From: Candidatus Accumulibacter proximus
GTDB lineage: Bacteria; Pseudomonadota; Gammaproteobacteria; Burkholderiales; Rhodocyclaceae
NCBI GenBank assembly: GCA_016709675.1
Contig: JADJMH010000019.1
Span: 1-64,000 of the forward strand
Direction: 5' to 3'
Length of the DNA stretch: 64,000 nt
Part shown: piece by piece, positions 1-9,283 of the stretch
How positions within the stretch are numbered: the stretch's first letter is position 1
Layout of the letters: each line of letters starts with the position of its first letter
Made by a program: the position numbers and the translations under genes
The notes under the pieces: model-generated
What the model was told of the DNA's origin: nothing
The model's database searches: none
What the model saw: the letters and a program-made list of their open reading frames with translations, nothing else

Positions 1-1
1 C

Positions 2-1469
2 CCTCTCAACAGCAAGCCGGACTGGCTCAATCCGCCGTGGATGACCGTCCTGCTGATCCTGCTCAATTGCCTCGTCTATTTTGGCCCGCAGCGCGCCGAC
101 GAGCGGGCCTGGCAGCGAGGCGTCGATTTCTACACGCAGTCGGATCTGCCCGGCGCTGGAGTTCCCGCGCTACGCCGACTATCTGCGCCAGAGCGACAAT
201 CCGCAACGACGCGAACTTGCCGGCAGAATCGAGCACTTGGCGAGTGGTGACGACAGTCAGCACCTGTTGAGGTTGATGGAACGTGACCGGGACTTTCAGG
301 CCGCGCTGCATGCCGGCAGGATCGTGCGTCCCGATCAGGTCGAATACGCCCGGTGGCTTGAACAGCGGACGCGCTTCGACCAGGTGAAGGGGAGCGGTTT
401 CACCGATCGCTGGTCCTCCAATCCCGCCGACTGGCGACCGGTGACCGCGCTGACCGCGATGTTCCTGCACGGTTCGGCAGCCCACCTGATCGGCAACATG
501 GTGTTCCTTTTCCTGTTCGGCTATACGGTCGAAGTGGCCCTCGGCCGGCGGCGCTACCTGGCCTACTTTCTCCTGGCCGGAATTGGCGCCGATCTGGCCG
601 ATCTGGCTGCCCGTTGGAACTCATTGGGCATAAGCATCGGCGCCTCGGGCGCGATCTCCGGCCTGATGGCCATGTACGTGACCCTCTACGGCCGCCGGCG
701 CATTCGCTTCTTCTACCAGTTCCTGTTCTACTTCGATTACGTCAAGGCGCCGGCGATCATTCTCCTGCCGGTCTGGATCGCCCACGAATTGGTGCAGCAG
801 CAGCTCGACGGCCAGGGTGGCGTGGCTTACATGGCCCATGCCGGCGGCTTCGTCACGGGCGCGCTGCTGATCGCGTGGTACCGGTGGCGCCATCAGGTGA
901 CGATGGTCGAGCTGCCGGAAGCGGCCAGGGACGATGGCTTCAACGACGAAAAGGCCAGGGCCGAAGCCCTGATGCGCAAGATGCAACTTGACGCTGCGCG
1001 CGCCGCGTATGGCCGTCTCGTCGTGCTGCGTCCGGCTGACCGGGAATCGCTGACGAAATTCTTCAACCTCGCCAAACTGGTGCCGGCGGACGAGGATTTC
1101 CACCGCGCCGCCCTGCGCATTCTCGCGCTGCGCGAAACGGACGCCGAAACCGACGAGCTGGTGCATGCCTGCTTTGTCACTTACTGGCGTACCGCCAGGC
1201 CGCGGCCGCGCCTGGGGCCCGACGTTTGCGCCCGCCTGGGTCAGCGCTTCGCGCGGATGGGCAGGATCGACGACGCGGCACGGCTTGCCGGCCTGCTGCA
1301 GCAAGCCGCACCAGCGCACGACGCGCTGCCGGGCTTGTTGCTGGCGCTGATTCATGGCGAACTGCGGCGCGACAAGCGGGCGCGGGCCAACGAGTATGCG
1401 GCGATGCTGGACGCGGGATTTCCAGGTTCCAGCGAGCAAAGATGGCGGCCGGTCTGCTGCGTTAGGTGA
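2..1469 (+). CDS. Rhomboid family intramembrane serine protease with C-terminal helical repeats; 5' partial and frameshifted
   Basis: Rhomboid proteases cleave substrates inside the membrane with a Ser-His dyad. The serine motif GASGAISG lies near base 645-665 and the histidine motif AHAGG near 835-850, between hydrophobic segments; FLHGSAAHLIGN near 470-500 is the typical early rhomboid motif. After the membrane core, about 190 residues look like alpha-helical repeats. The reading frame is open from base 2, so the true start lies outside the window. Frame 2 (ending QSDLP) must shift +1 near base 150 to join frame 3 (ALEFPRYADYL); one extra G in CCCGGCGCTG would explain it. Family assignment is firm. 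Whether the break is real or a sequencing error is open. Confidence 0.85.
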
Positions 1470-1612
1470 CTTCGACAAGCGTACATCCCGGAAGGGATCG
1501 GCGATCCGTTGGCAACGGGCGTCTTCCCTTGCAGGGAGGGCGGGAGACTGATTGCGCCCTCATGACCGGTATGGCGGCCGGTAGGTCCATTGCTGGCAAT
1601 CGTCCTGGCCGG

Positions 1613-2938
1613 TCAGCCGCGACCGGGCTGCAGTTTCTCCAGGGCCGCCAGATAGGGCGCGGCGGCGGCCGTCACCGGATGCTCGGGATACTTGTCCTGC
1701 AGCCCGCGCAGGATGGTCAGCGCGGTAGGGTCCCGGCGCAGCAGTTCGCTCATCAGGCGGGCAGAGAGGAAATAGACGCCCGGAATATCCGGGTGGCGCG
1801 GGTGTCGCTTGTCAAAGCCACGCACCAGCGCGACCGTGGTGTCGGCATCCCGCTGGCGGAAAGCCGCCTCGGCCAGCGGCAGGATCGCATCCGGCCGCTC
1901 GGGCAGGAATGCCCTTTCCACGCCGCGCAGGCGCTTGAGCAGATCCAGGGCCTGCTCGGCGCGCCCCAGACGCAGCAATAGGGCCAGATAAGCCTGGCCC
2001 TGCGCCAGCGCACGTTCCGTCCTGTCTGCTGCCAGCAACAGCGCCTGGTAGCGCTCCTGGATTGCCAGATCCTCCGGATACTGTCGTCGCTGCTCATCGG
2101 CAATATCGATCGCGGCATCCAGCTCACCGGTGGCGACCTTGCTCGCGACCGCCTCGGCCATCATGTCAGACTGGGTGATGGCTGCGCTGGCCGCAGGATT
2201 GCTTGACGAGCGGGCGAAACTGATCCGGACCTTGAGCCCGAGCGCCTGATGAAACTGGTAGAGGACGTAACCCATCATGGCGAACATGATCACGGTGAAG
2301 TAAAGCAGGGTCCAGGTCAGGGCCGGCAAGATCAGCCAGTCAGCGAGCCGGGGGAGGAGCAGGCGCTGGGCGTAGGGTGCGCCCCCGCTGAGCAGAAACA
2401 GATAGAACAGCAGCAGCAGATAGGGCTTGCCCACCTGGCGCATGAGGAAAATCCATCGCACCGGATCCAGCGCCTGTCGCAAGCGGTTGGTGATTGACAG
2501 GGTCATGACGCTGGCCGGCAGTCCGACGTAGAAGAAAGCGAGCATCGTCCAGTGCAGGGTGGTGCTGACGGCGCCGACGAGAGCGATCAAGGCGCCCCAT
2601 GTCAGGAAGATGGCGAGCAGATTCCAGGGCAGGTTCTTCCTCTCGGGGCCCGGCTGGAAGGTGGACCGCTCTCTGGCGGTAAGCCGACCCTGCGACACCG
2701 CCTCCATGATGCCGAAAGCCTGCCGTAGTCCTGCCAGCCAGACCAGGCCCCCGACCAGCAGAGCATCCAGAGGCGAGGGCAAAGGAGCGATGGGGGCCAA
2801 CAGGGTGACCAGCGACAGGAGCAGCAGCTTGATCAGCACGTCCGTCTGGAAGGGGAATAGAAAGAACCAGGGCAGGCGTTGCCAGAAAGGGCTGATCGCC
2901 CCCGGGTCTTCGTAGATGACGGCTTGTGGTTCTGTCAC
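1613..2938 (-). CDS. Polytopic membrane protein with C-terminal TPR-like repeats, function unknown
   Basis: I do not recognise a named family. After a short cytosolic N-terminus there are roughly five to six hydrophobic segments in the first 260 residues. A soluble C-terminal half of about 190 residues follows, with Ala/Leu-rich helical repeats resembling tetratricopeptide repeats. I chose the GTG start at 2938 (VTEPQAVIYED) because GGGGAG lies about 7 bases upstream; the longer frame up to 3061 has no such support and unlike composition. The gene converges on the rhomboid gene, which also ends in helical repeats, so the two may act at the same membrane site, but that is inference. Confidence 0.7.
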   Translation of the reverse strand: MTEPQAVIYEDPGAISPFWQRLPWFFLFPFQTDVLIKLLLLSLVTLLAPIAPLPSPLDALLVGGLVWLAGLRQAFGIMEAVSQGRLTARERSTFQPGPERKNLPWNLLAIFLTWGALIALVGAVSTTLHWTMLAFFYVGLPASVMTLSITNRLRQALDPVRWIFLMRQVGKPYLLLLFYLFLLSGGAPYAQRLLLPRLADWLILPALTWTLLYFTVIMFAMMGYVLYQFHQALGLKVRISFARSSSNPAASAAITQSDMMAEAVASKVATGELDAAIDIADEQRRQYPEDLAIQERYQALLLAADRTERALAQGQAYLALLLRLGRAEQALDLLKRLRGVERAFLPERPDAILPLAEAAFRQRDADTTVALVRGFDKRHPRHPDIPGVYFLSARLMSELLRRDPTALTILRGLQDKYPEHPVTAAAAPYLAALEKLQPGRG

Positions 2939-3196
2939 GACAGGCTCCCCCTGGCACAGCCTGGCGCACGTCCAGGCTCTCGCGGATGGCAAGGATACAC
3001 CGGCAGGAACGCTTTCCGTCCCCGTGGGCGGTGGGGAAGCGTCGTTGTTGCCTATCTGCACCTGGCCGGCGCAGGTCCATCCCCGCGGGTGCAGGGATGG
3101 GGCCGGAAGTCGCCTCCATGAGCCGGCATCACGTCAGGGCGAATCGGGTTTCCGCTTGAACTGCGTGGCGGCAGTAGACCAGCCGGATGAATGAAA

Positions 3197-3221
3197 AAAT
3201 CTCATGCATCGAATGAGATTT
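3197..3221. terminator. A/T-flanked hairpin, possible bidirectional terminator
   Basis: A perfect 9-bp inverted repeat (AAATCTCAT, loop of 7, ATGAGATTT) is flanked by an A run on the left and TTTTAT on the right. It sits in the gap between a minus-strand gene start and a small plus-strand gene, where no transcript clearly ends, so it could also be an operator. Confidence 0.45.
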
Positions 3222-3357
3222 TATCGTTTGCCGGCAAGCGATCAAAGACCTAGCCTTACCGACGTATTTCCGGGTATTGAGAACTCCTCTGGGTACACGG
3301 AAACAACGACCGACCTCGGCTGTGACGAGATCGTCTACCAACACAAGGAGAAGGAAA

Positions 3358-3492
3358 GTGGAAACGGGCATTCCGGTTTTGGGCGCAGGTATTACCATTG
3401 TTTTCATGGTTGCCTGTCTAGCTTCACCATGCGTCGGCATAATCGTCGACTGGCTGGCTCGTCATCGTCAGCAAGGCCTCACGGTACGATAA
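3358..3492 (+). CDS. Small single-pass membrane peptide (44 aa), unknown
   Basis: A GTG start at 3358 is preceded by AAGGAGAAGGA at ideal spacing. The peptide (VETGIPVLGAG...) has one strongly hydrophobic segment of about 20 residues (GAGITIVFMVACLASP) followed by a basic tail with RHRQQ. The frame is also open upstream to 3277, but only the GTG has a good ribosome site. It ends 12 bases from the convergent 3' end of the exonuclease fusion gene. I do not recognise the family. Small size means it could be chance, but the strong ribosome site and clean membrane segment favour a real gene. Confidence 0.5.
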   Translation: METGIPVLGAGITIVFMVACLASPCVGIIVDWLARHRQQGLTVR

Positions 3493-3504
3493 GCTGACAT
3501 CCTG

Positions 3505-5670
3505 TCAGTACTTTACGCGTGCAAAGTAGGTTTTTTCAGACGCATCAAGGGCCTGCCTCAGCGTCACGATTCCCATCTGGGCCAGCAAAGGAAGCATCTT
3601 CAGGAACACGTCGCCGGTGGTGCAAGCATCGCCGAGCGCATTATGGCGGCCTTCGATCATGACCCCAAGGCGTTCAGCGATGGCGTCGAGTTGGTGCGAG
3701 TCCTGGTTGGCATGAAGCACAGCCGAAAGCAGTAAAGTATCGAGCACTGGTTGACTGAAAACAACACCGGTCTGGGGTTCCTTCAACTGCAGGAAGCGCA
3801 TGTCGAAGGCAGCATTGTGTGCCACGAGCACTGTATCGCTGCAGAAATCGTGGAAGGCAGGCAGGACGATGTCGATCTGCGGCTGTCCACGCACCATGTC
3901 GTCGGTGATGCCGTGAATCCGGATCCCTTCGGGTCGTAGAAAGCACTGCGGATCGACCAACTGGTCGAAATTCTCTTGCCGCAACAAACGGCCGTTGACA
4001 ATACGCACGGCGCCAATCTGGATGATTTCGTCGCCGGCCGCGGGCTCAAGGCCGGTGGTTTCGGTGTCGAATACGGTGTAGGTGAGATCGGATAGCGGTC
4101 GGTCAAGGTCGATGCTCTGATCGCGAAAATGAAACAGGTCGAAGTCGTAGTACTCCGGGCGCATGACAATGTCGTCGAACGTCTCGCATTGCGGTACGGA
4201 GTCCGGCGAGGCAACCGGGAGTACGAAGCGAAAGAACGCACGATGCGCAGCCTTTTCCCGCTCGTACCAGATTTCACCGCCATGCCGGTCAATAACATCG
4301 CGCAGTGATAAGGGCGAACTTTCCTTGGCGAGGTGCATGGCATCGGTTTCCCAAGTGTAGAAGGTTTCCGACGACATGGCGTGCCCGGCCCAGATGATGT
4401 CCAGGTAGGCCAGCTTGCCGACAGGCAGCAGCCGGAAGCGCAATTCCCTGATTTGATAATGCTCGATCAGGCGGGATGCCAGGAAACATATCGAGAACAC
4501 CAGTGAGAAACTCTCGGCTCGTAGCCAAACAGCTTCGTCGATCTCTTCCGTCTTGGTGCTGAGTTTCAGATCTTCCTCGATACGGCGCTGGGCGGCGGCG
4601 ATAATATCCATCCCCTGCACATCTTCCAGCGGCCAACGAGTCTTCAGTGAATCGGCGAATTCGCTCATCGTCTGATCGAGACGTTGGCTCATGCGCACCA
4701 CTTCATCGCTAATGATGCCGACGAAGCGTTCGCGTATGCCCGCTTCCATATCCGGATAGTCCATCAGGTTGCCAACGGCCACTCGGATGTTGGCAAGGCT
4801 ACCTCGGCTACCATCGGTCAGCGACTGCAGCACCTGATCGCGACGAGACTCCTGCTCCAGGCTGCGGGTAATGTTCTCCACGGTGAGCACGTAGCCCCCC
4901 AGCTCCCGCTCGCGTAGAGGATCCCCGGTCGCCAGAACGGGCACCAGCTGAACACGCAGGAGCTGTCCGCCCCGCGCCGTCGTGATGAAGTTCGCAATCG
5001 CTGCAGCTGCCCCTTTGAGCAGGCGTTGGCGCACGACCTCCAGCGCATGATCAATCTGGTTGCGTTCAAGGATGGAGAAGATGGAACGGCCCAGGCCAAT
5101 CAGCGCTCCCCCCGCGACTGCCGTGCTACCCAGCGCCAAGGCACGAAACTGGAGGCGAGCGCGGCTGTTGTAGAGCAGAATACGTCCATCAAGATTGCAC
5201 ACTACCACCGCTTGTGCCAACTCCGACATCAATGCGGCCAAGCGGTTCTTTTCTTCCTCTACCGAGGCCTTGGCAGCGGCGATCTGGGCCTCGACGTCGT
5301 CCATCAGGCCATCGCGCTGCTGGGCCAGATCGTTCGTTGCCTGGGCCAGCAATTGGACTTCGGGTGGTCCTTCCGCGGTGACCCGGAAGTTGCGGTTTGC
5401 CGACAGCATCAGGCGCAGGTTCTCCACCATCTTGAGCAATCCCTGGACGTACTGACGGAAGAGGTAACGGATGATCAGTAAACCCAGAACGAAGCCAAAG
5501 GTGGTCATCAGGGCGCCAAGCGACAAATGCGGCAGAATCAACTGGATCAGCAGTGCCTGCTCGCCGGCTTGAGCACCCGCCCAGATCAGGAGCGCCGTAA
5601 TCATGAAGGGCCCGGTCATCAGCAGGCCTAGAATGATGACCGAGATGACGAAACGGGTACGCGCGTTCAT
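3505..5670 (-). CDS. Membrane sensor/degenerate histidine-kinase-like module fused to DnaQ-type 3'-5' exonuclease
   Basis: The 721-residue protein has two N-terminal membrane segments (about 8-30 and 45-70), a HAMP-like linker and coiled coil to about 145, and a PAS-like domain to about 270. A dimerisation-helix-like region follows, then a degraded HATPase-like region to about 505, and a C-terminal DEDDh exonuclease. The exonuclease keeps its acidic pair (FDTETTG, D535 and E537), HNAAFD, and HNALGD with H676, so it should be active. The kinase part lacks the usual HE/HD phosphoacceptor motif (SRGSLANIRV is found where it is expected) and the N-box asparagine. The role is unknown: it may couple a membrane signal to DNA or nucleotide degradation. 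The ATG at 5670 is the natural start. Confidence 0.85.
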   Translation of the reverse strand: MNARTRFVISVIILGLLMTGPFMITALLIWAGAQAGEQALLIQLILPHLSLGALMTTFGFVLGLLIIRYLFRQYVQGLLKMVENLRLMLSANRNFRVTAEGPPEVQLLAQATNDLAQQRDGLMDDVEAQIAAAKASVEEEKNRLAALMSELAQAVVVCNLDGRILLYNSRARLQFRALALGSTAVAGGALIGLGRSIFSILERNQIDHALEVVRQRLLKGAAAAIANFITTARGGQLLRVQLVPVLATGDPLRERELGGYVLTVENITRSLEQESRRDQVLQSLTDGSRGSLANIRVAVGNLMDYPDMEAGIRERFVGIISDEVVRMSQRLDQTMSEFADSLKTRWPLEDVQGMDIIAAAQRRIEEDLKLSTKTEEIDEAVWLRAESFSLVFSICFLASRLIEHYQIRELRFRLLPVGKLAYLDIIWAGHAMSSETFYTWETDAMHLAKESSPLSLRDVIDRHGGEIWYEREKAAHRAFFRFVLPVASPDSVPQCETFDDIVMRPEYYDFDLFHFRDQSIDLDRPLSDLTYTVFDTETTGLEPAAGDEIIQIGAVRIVNGRLLRQENFDQLVDPQCFLRPEGIRIHGITDDMVRGQPQIDIVLPAFHDFCSDTVLVAHNAAFDMRFLQLKEPQTGVVFSQPVLDTLLLSAVLHANQDSHQLDAIAERLGVMIEGRHNALGDACTTGDVFLKMLPLLAQMGIVTLRQALDASEKTYFARVKY

Positions 5671-5965
5671 TGTTCAGGAATCTTCAACGGTTATCGGCAG
5701 TATGACACTCATGACCTTCTTCTCCCGGAACCGCTCATTCTACCGGCTATTGCCGAAATGCGTGTCCGGTGTGGGCCATACTCCGAAGGCAGCGGCCGCC
5801 ATTTGACCAGAGGAGGTCAACCTGACTATACTGCGAAGGTTTTTTCGACGTGCTCGGCGCACTGAAGGCGATGCGCAAGGATCAGGACCAAGCGAGCGGA
5901 TCGCCATGGCGCGGCTTGGATCTGGACTCGCGACCTGCCACGTGCTGGCTCGAATATGAGGGTAT
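5671..5965. other. Intergenic gap upstream of secG, no supported gene
   Basis: This 295-base gap separates the divergent exonuclease-fusion gene and secG. In many betaproteobacteria tpiA precedes secG; no TIM-barrel coding is visible here. A short open stretch from about 5840 (FFDVLGALKAMRKD) reads to a stop inside secG but has no recognisable domain. The gap presumably holds the promoter(s) for secG and nuo; I could not pick out convincing -35/-10 boxes. Confidence 0.5.
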
Positions 5966-6337
5966 ATGGACTATCTTTTCTCTGTGGCTCTGATGGTGCA
6001 CATCGTGGCGGCGGTCGGTGTCATCGGTCTTGTCCTGGTTCAGCACGGCAAAGGCGCGGACATGGGCGCTGCTTTCGGTAGCGGCGCTTCTGGCAGTCTT
6101 TTTGGTGCCACCGGGTCAGCCAATTTCCTCAGCCGTGCCACGGCGGTACTGGCGACGATCTTTTTTGTGACCAGCCTTTCTCTGGCCTATCTTGCCTCCA
6201 GCAAGCCAAAAACGGCTGGCAGTGTGATGCAGGATGCGGTAAAATCAGCCCCGGTTCCAGCCCCGGCAGCCGCGGGTGCTGACCAGGGGACAAGCCCCAC
6301 GGATCCTGATTCGAAGGCAAGAGATATTCCCAAGTAA
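5966..6337 (+). CDS. secG: Preprotein translocase subunit SecG
   Basis: SecG is the small accessory subunit of the SecYEG channel and stimulates protein export across the inner membrane. The 123-residue product has two membrane segments (about 3-25 and 50-72) separated by the family's conserved glycine-rich loop containing QHGKGADMGAAFGSG and GSLFG. The C-terminal tail is Ala/Pro-rich and variable, as usual. It is followed by tRNA-Leu and nuoA, a very common betaproteobacterial order. A GAGG about 8 bases before the ATG supports the start. Confidence 0.96.
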   Translation: MDYLFSVALMVHIVAAVGVIGLVLVQHGKGADMGAAFGSGASGSLFGATGSANFLSRATAVLATIFFVTSLSLAYLASSKPKTAGSVMQDAVKSAPVPAPAAAGADQGTSPTDPDSKARDIPK

Positions 6338-6404
6338 ATTGGTTTCAAGGCAGGGGCCGGACAGGTAATACTCCTCGATCGGGCCGTCCTCTGACTGTGG
6401 CAGT

Positions 6405-6489
6405 GCCGACGTGGTGAAATTGGTATACACGCTATCTTGAGGGGGTAGTGACTTCGGTCGTATGAGTTCGAGTCTCATCGTCGGCACCA
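6405..6489 (+). tRNA. tRNA-Leu, anticodon GAG
   Basis: The acceptor stem GCCGACG pairs with CGTCGGC, followed by discriminator A and an encoded CCA ending at 6489. The anticodon arm CTATC-TTGAGGG-GGTAG gives GAG. A long variable arm typical of leucine tRNAs and the TTCGAGTCTCA T-loop region are present. It lies between secG and nuoA in the same direction. Confidence 0.96.
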
Positions 6490-6548
6490 GGAGGAGCCAT
6501 CCGGTGCGGGTGGCTGTAGTCTGAAATGAAGCGCTTGTGGGGCGGATC

Positions 6549-6923
6549 ATGCTGGAAGGTTATTTCCCGGTATTTGTCTTCATCCTGATCGGTGTCGCGT
6601 TTGGTATTGCACCCGTCGTGACCGGGTTGATCGTTGCGCCACATCGGCCAGACAGCGAAAAGCTCTCGCCCTATGAGTGTGGCTTCGAAGCCTTCGAAGA
6701 TGCGCGCATGAAGTTTGACGTGCGCTATTACCTGATCGCCATCCTCTTTATCCTGTTTGACCTCGAAGTGGCCTTTCTGCTGCCGTGGGCGACGATCTTC
6801 AAGGAAATCGTCCAGACCGATTCGGTGAAGTGGTTTGGCTTCATCGAGATGCTGGTTTTCATCGCCATCCTGGTCGTCGGTTATGTATACGCCTGGGTCA
6901 AGGGCGCTCTGGATTGGGAGTGA
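6549..6923 (+). CDS. nuoA: NADH-quinone oxidoreductase subunit A
   Basis: NuoA is a three-helix membrane subunit of respiratory complex I near the quinone site, at the joint of membrane and peripheral arms. The 124-residue product shows three hydrophobic segments. It also has the family signature between the first two: PYECGFEAFEDARMKFDVRYY, with its conserved cysteine and acidic residues. I start at ATG 6549 (MLEGYFPVF); an in-frame ATG at 6537 would add only MGRI. It is the first nuo gene, 3 bases before nuoB. Confidence 0.97.
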   Translation: MLEGYFPVFVFILIGVAFGIAPVVTGLIVAPHRPDSEKLSPYECGFEAFEDARMKFDVRYYLIAILFILFDLEVAFLLPWATIFKEIVQTDSVKWFGFIEMLVFIAILVVGYVYAWVKGALDWE

Positions 6924-6926
6924 GCG

Positions 6927-7403
6927 ATGGGCATTGAGGGGATTCTCCAGGAAGGTTTCGTCACCACGACGGCGGACAAGCTGATCAACTACGTCCGTAC
7001 CGGGTCGTTGTGGCCGATGAGCTTCGGGCTGGCGTGCTGCGCCATCGAGATGATTCATGCCGGTTGCTCGCGCTACGATCTGGACCGCTTCGGTATCGTC
7101 TTTCGTCCCAGTCCGCGGCAGTCTGACGTGATGGTTGTTGCCGGGACGCTGACCAACAAGATGGCACCAGCGATGCGCAAGGTCTACGACCAGATGGCGG
7201 AACCACGCTGGGTGGTTTCGATGGGTTCCTGCGCCAATGGCGGTGGTTATTACCACTACGCCTACTCCGTGGTGCGTGGTTGTGACCGGATCGTTCCGGT
7301 CGACATCTATGTTCCAGGCTGTCCGCCGACAGCCGAGGCGCTGATCTACGGCTTGATTCAATTGCAGAACAAGATTCGCCGGAACAGTACCATCGCCCGC
7401 TGA
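6927..7403 (+). CDS. nuoB: NADH-quinone oxidoreductase subunit B
   Basis: NuoB carries cluster N2, the last iron-sulfur centre that hands electrons to quinone. The 158-residue product has the paired cysteines ACCAIEM, then GSCANGG and PGCPP, giving the four cluster ligands. Length is normal for the proteobacterial subunit. It is packed tightly after nuoA and 28 bases before nuoC. Confidence 0.98.
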   Translation: MGIEGILQEGFVTTTADKLINYVRTGSLWPMSFGLACCAIEMIHAGCSRYDLDRFGIVFRPSPRQSDVMVVAGTLTNKMAPAMRKVYDQMAEPRWVVSMGSCANGGGYYHYAYSVVRGCDRIVPVDIYVPGCPPTAEALIYGLIQLQNKIRRNSTIAR

Positions 7404-7431
7404 GCAAACCCAAACCAACCGAGAGTGAGTC

Positions 7432-8037
7432 ATGTCCGCCACGCTGGAAGCGCTTAGTCATAACCTGAAAAAGCATCTCGGTGATCGAGTGAAGTCCCTG
7501 CAGGTAGCGCTGGGTGAAGTAACCATCGAGGTGGATGCTGCCGACTACCTCTCTGTGATGCAGGCTCTGCATGACGAGTCCGACTTGTCCTTTGAAGAAC
7601 TGATCGACCTGTGCGGCATCGACTATTCGGCCTATGCCAACGTCCCGCGAGAGGGCAAGCGCTTCGCCGCCGTCAGTCATCTGCTTTCGATTACCAAGAA
7701 CTGGCGGCTGCGCGTTCGCTGCTTTGCGCCGGATGACGACTTCCCGTCGGTGCCGTCAGTGACGGCGGTCTGGAACGTCGCGGACTGGTTCGAGCGCGAA
7801 GCTTTCGACCTGTTCGGCATTGTCTTCCCGGGGCATCTCGACCTGCGTCGAATTCTCACCGACTACGGCTTCATCGGCCATCCTTTCCGCAAGGATTTCC
7901 CGATTTCGGGGTACGTCGAAATGCGCTATGACCCGGACCAGCAGCGGGTGATCTATCAACCGGTGACCATAGAGCCGCGCGAGGTAACGCCGCGGATCGT
8001 TCGCGAAGCGACCTACGGGAACGTCGAAAATGCCTGA
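7432..8037 (+). CDS. nuoC: NADH-quinone oxidoreductase subunit C
   Basis: NuoC (30-kDa subunit) belongs to the peripheral arm of complex I and packs against NuoD. The 201-residue product contains the family signature around WNVADWFEREAFDLFGI and GHPFRKDFP near the C-terminus. It is a separate protein here, not the NuoCD fusion found in enterobacteria. Its end overlaps nuoD by 8 bases, which suggests translational coupling. Confidence 0.98.
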   Translation: MSATLEALSHNLKKHLGDRVKSLQVALGEVTIEVDAADYLSVMQALHDESDLSFEELIDLCGIDYSAYANVPREGKRFAAVSHLLSITKNWRLRVRCFAPDDDFPSVPSVTAVWNVADWFEREAFDLFGIVFPGHLDLRRILTDYGFIGHPFRKDFPISGYVEMRYDPDQQRVIYQPVTIEPREVTPRIVREATYGNVENA

Positions 8038-9283
8038 ACTGCGTAACTTCACCCTGAATTTCGGGCCGCAACACCCGGCTGCGCACGGCGTACTGCGGAT
8101 GGTGCTCGAACTCGACGGCGAAGTGGTGATGCGTGCCGACCCGCACATCGGTCTGTTGCATCGGGCGACCGAAAAACTCGCCGAAACCAAGACCTGGATT
8201 CAGTCGGTACCCTACATGGACCGACTCGACTACATGTCGATGATGTGCAACGAACACGCCTATTGCATGGCGATCGAGCGGCTGCTGCAGATCGACGTGC
8301 CGCTCCGCGCCCAGTACATTCGGGTGATGTTCGACGAGATCACACGCATTCTGAACCACCTCTTGTGGATCGGCTGCCACGGCCTCGACGTCGGGGCCAT
8401 GACGATGGTCCTGTACGCCTTCCGCGAGCGCGAGGATCTCGTCGATGCCTATGAGGCCGTCTCCGGTGCCAGGATGCACGCCGCCTATTACCGGCCGGGT
8501 GGCGTCTATCGCGATCTGCCTGATCGCATGTCGCTGTACAAGGAGTCGAAGTGGAAGAGTGCTGCGCAAATCAGGCCTTTCAACGAGGCGCGCAGCGGCT
8601 CGCTGCTCGACTTCCTCGATGACTTCTCCAGCCGCTTTCCGAAGTTGCTCGACGAATACGAAACGCTGCTGACCGACAACCGTATCTGGAAGCAGCGCTT
8701 GGTCGACGTCGGCATCGTCACGCCGGAGCGTGCCCTGCAACGCGGCTTTACGGGGCCGATGCTGCGCGGTTCGGGTATTGCCTGGGATCTGCGCAAGAAG
8801 CAACCCTACGAGGTCTACGACCGCGTCGATTTCGACATTCCCATTGGCAAGACCGGCGATTCGTACGACCGCTATCTGGTCCGCATGGAAGAGATGCGTC
8901 AGTCGAATCGCATCCTCAAGCAATGCATCGACTGGTTGCGGCGGAACCCCGGTCCGGTGATGTCCGACAACCACAAGGTTGCGGCGCCGAGCCGCGAGGC
9001 CATGAAGTCGAACATGGAGGAACTCATCCACCACTTCAAGCTGTGCACGGAAGGCATGCACGTGCCTGAAGGGGAGGTCTACTCGGCAGTTGAGCACCCC
9101 AAGGGAGAGTTCGGCATCTACCTGGTCTCCGACGGGGCGAACAAGCCGTACCGCTTGAAGATCCGTCCCCCGGGGTATGTTCACCTGTCGGCGATGAATG
9201 AGATGGTCTGTGGTCACATGCTGGCCGACGTGGTGACCATCATTGGTTCCCAGGACGTTGTTTTTGGCGAGATTGACCGCTGA
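8030..9283 (+). CDS. nuoD: NADH-quinone oxidoreductase subunit D
   Basis: NuoD (49-kDa subunit) forms the quinone-binding pocket with NuoB and is related to the large subunit of NiFe hydrogenases. The 417-residue product starts with the conserved FGPQHPAAHGVLR and has HIGLLHRATEKL and SVPYMDRLDY, which line the quinone site, and ends EIDR as is typical. Start overlaps nuoC and the stop overlaps the nuoE start by one base. Confidence 0.98.
   Translation: MPELRNFTLNFGPQHPAAHGVLRMVLELDGEVVMRADPHIGLLHRATEKLAETKTWIQSVPYMDRLDYMSMMCNEHAYCMAIERLLQIDVPLRAQYIRVMFDEITRILNHLLWIGCHGLDVGAMTMVLYAFREREDLVDAYEAVSGARMHAAYYRPGGVYRDLPDRMSLYKESKWKSAAQIRPFNEARSGSLLDFLDDFSSRFPKLLDEYETLLTDNRIWKQRLVDVGIVTPERALQRGFTGPMLRGSGIAWDLRKKQPYEVYDRVDFDIPIGKTGDSYDRYLVRMEEMRQSNRILKQCIDWLRRNPGPVMSDNHKVAAPSREAMKSNMEELIHHFKLCTEGMHVPEGEVYSAVEHPKGEFGIYLVSDGANKPYRLKIRPPGYVHLSAMNEMVCGHMLADVVTIIGSQDVVFGEIDR

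Noticed and set aside
1501..1535. Possible terminator after the rhomboid gene (CTTCCC/GGGAGG)
   Set aside because: Short stem with a G-T pair and no T run; not better than chance at this GC content.
7871..9217. Long minus-strand open frame opposite nuoD
   Set aside because: It is a shadow of the high-GC nuoC/nuoD coding; no domain and unlikely composition.
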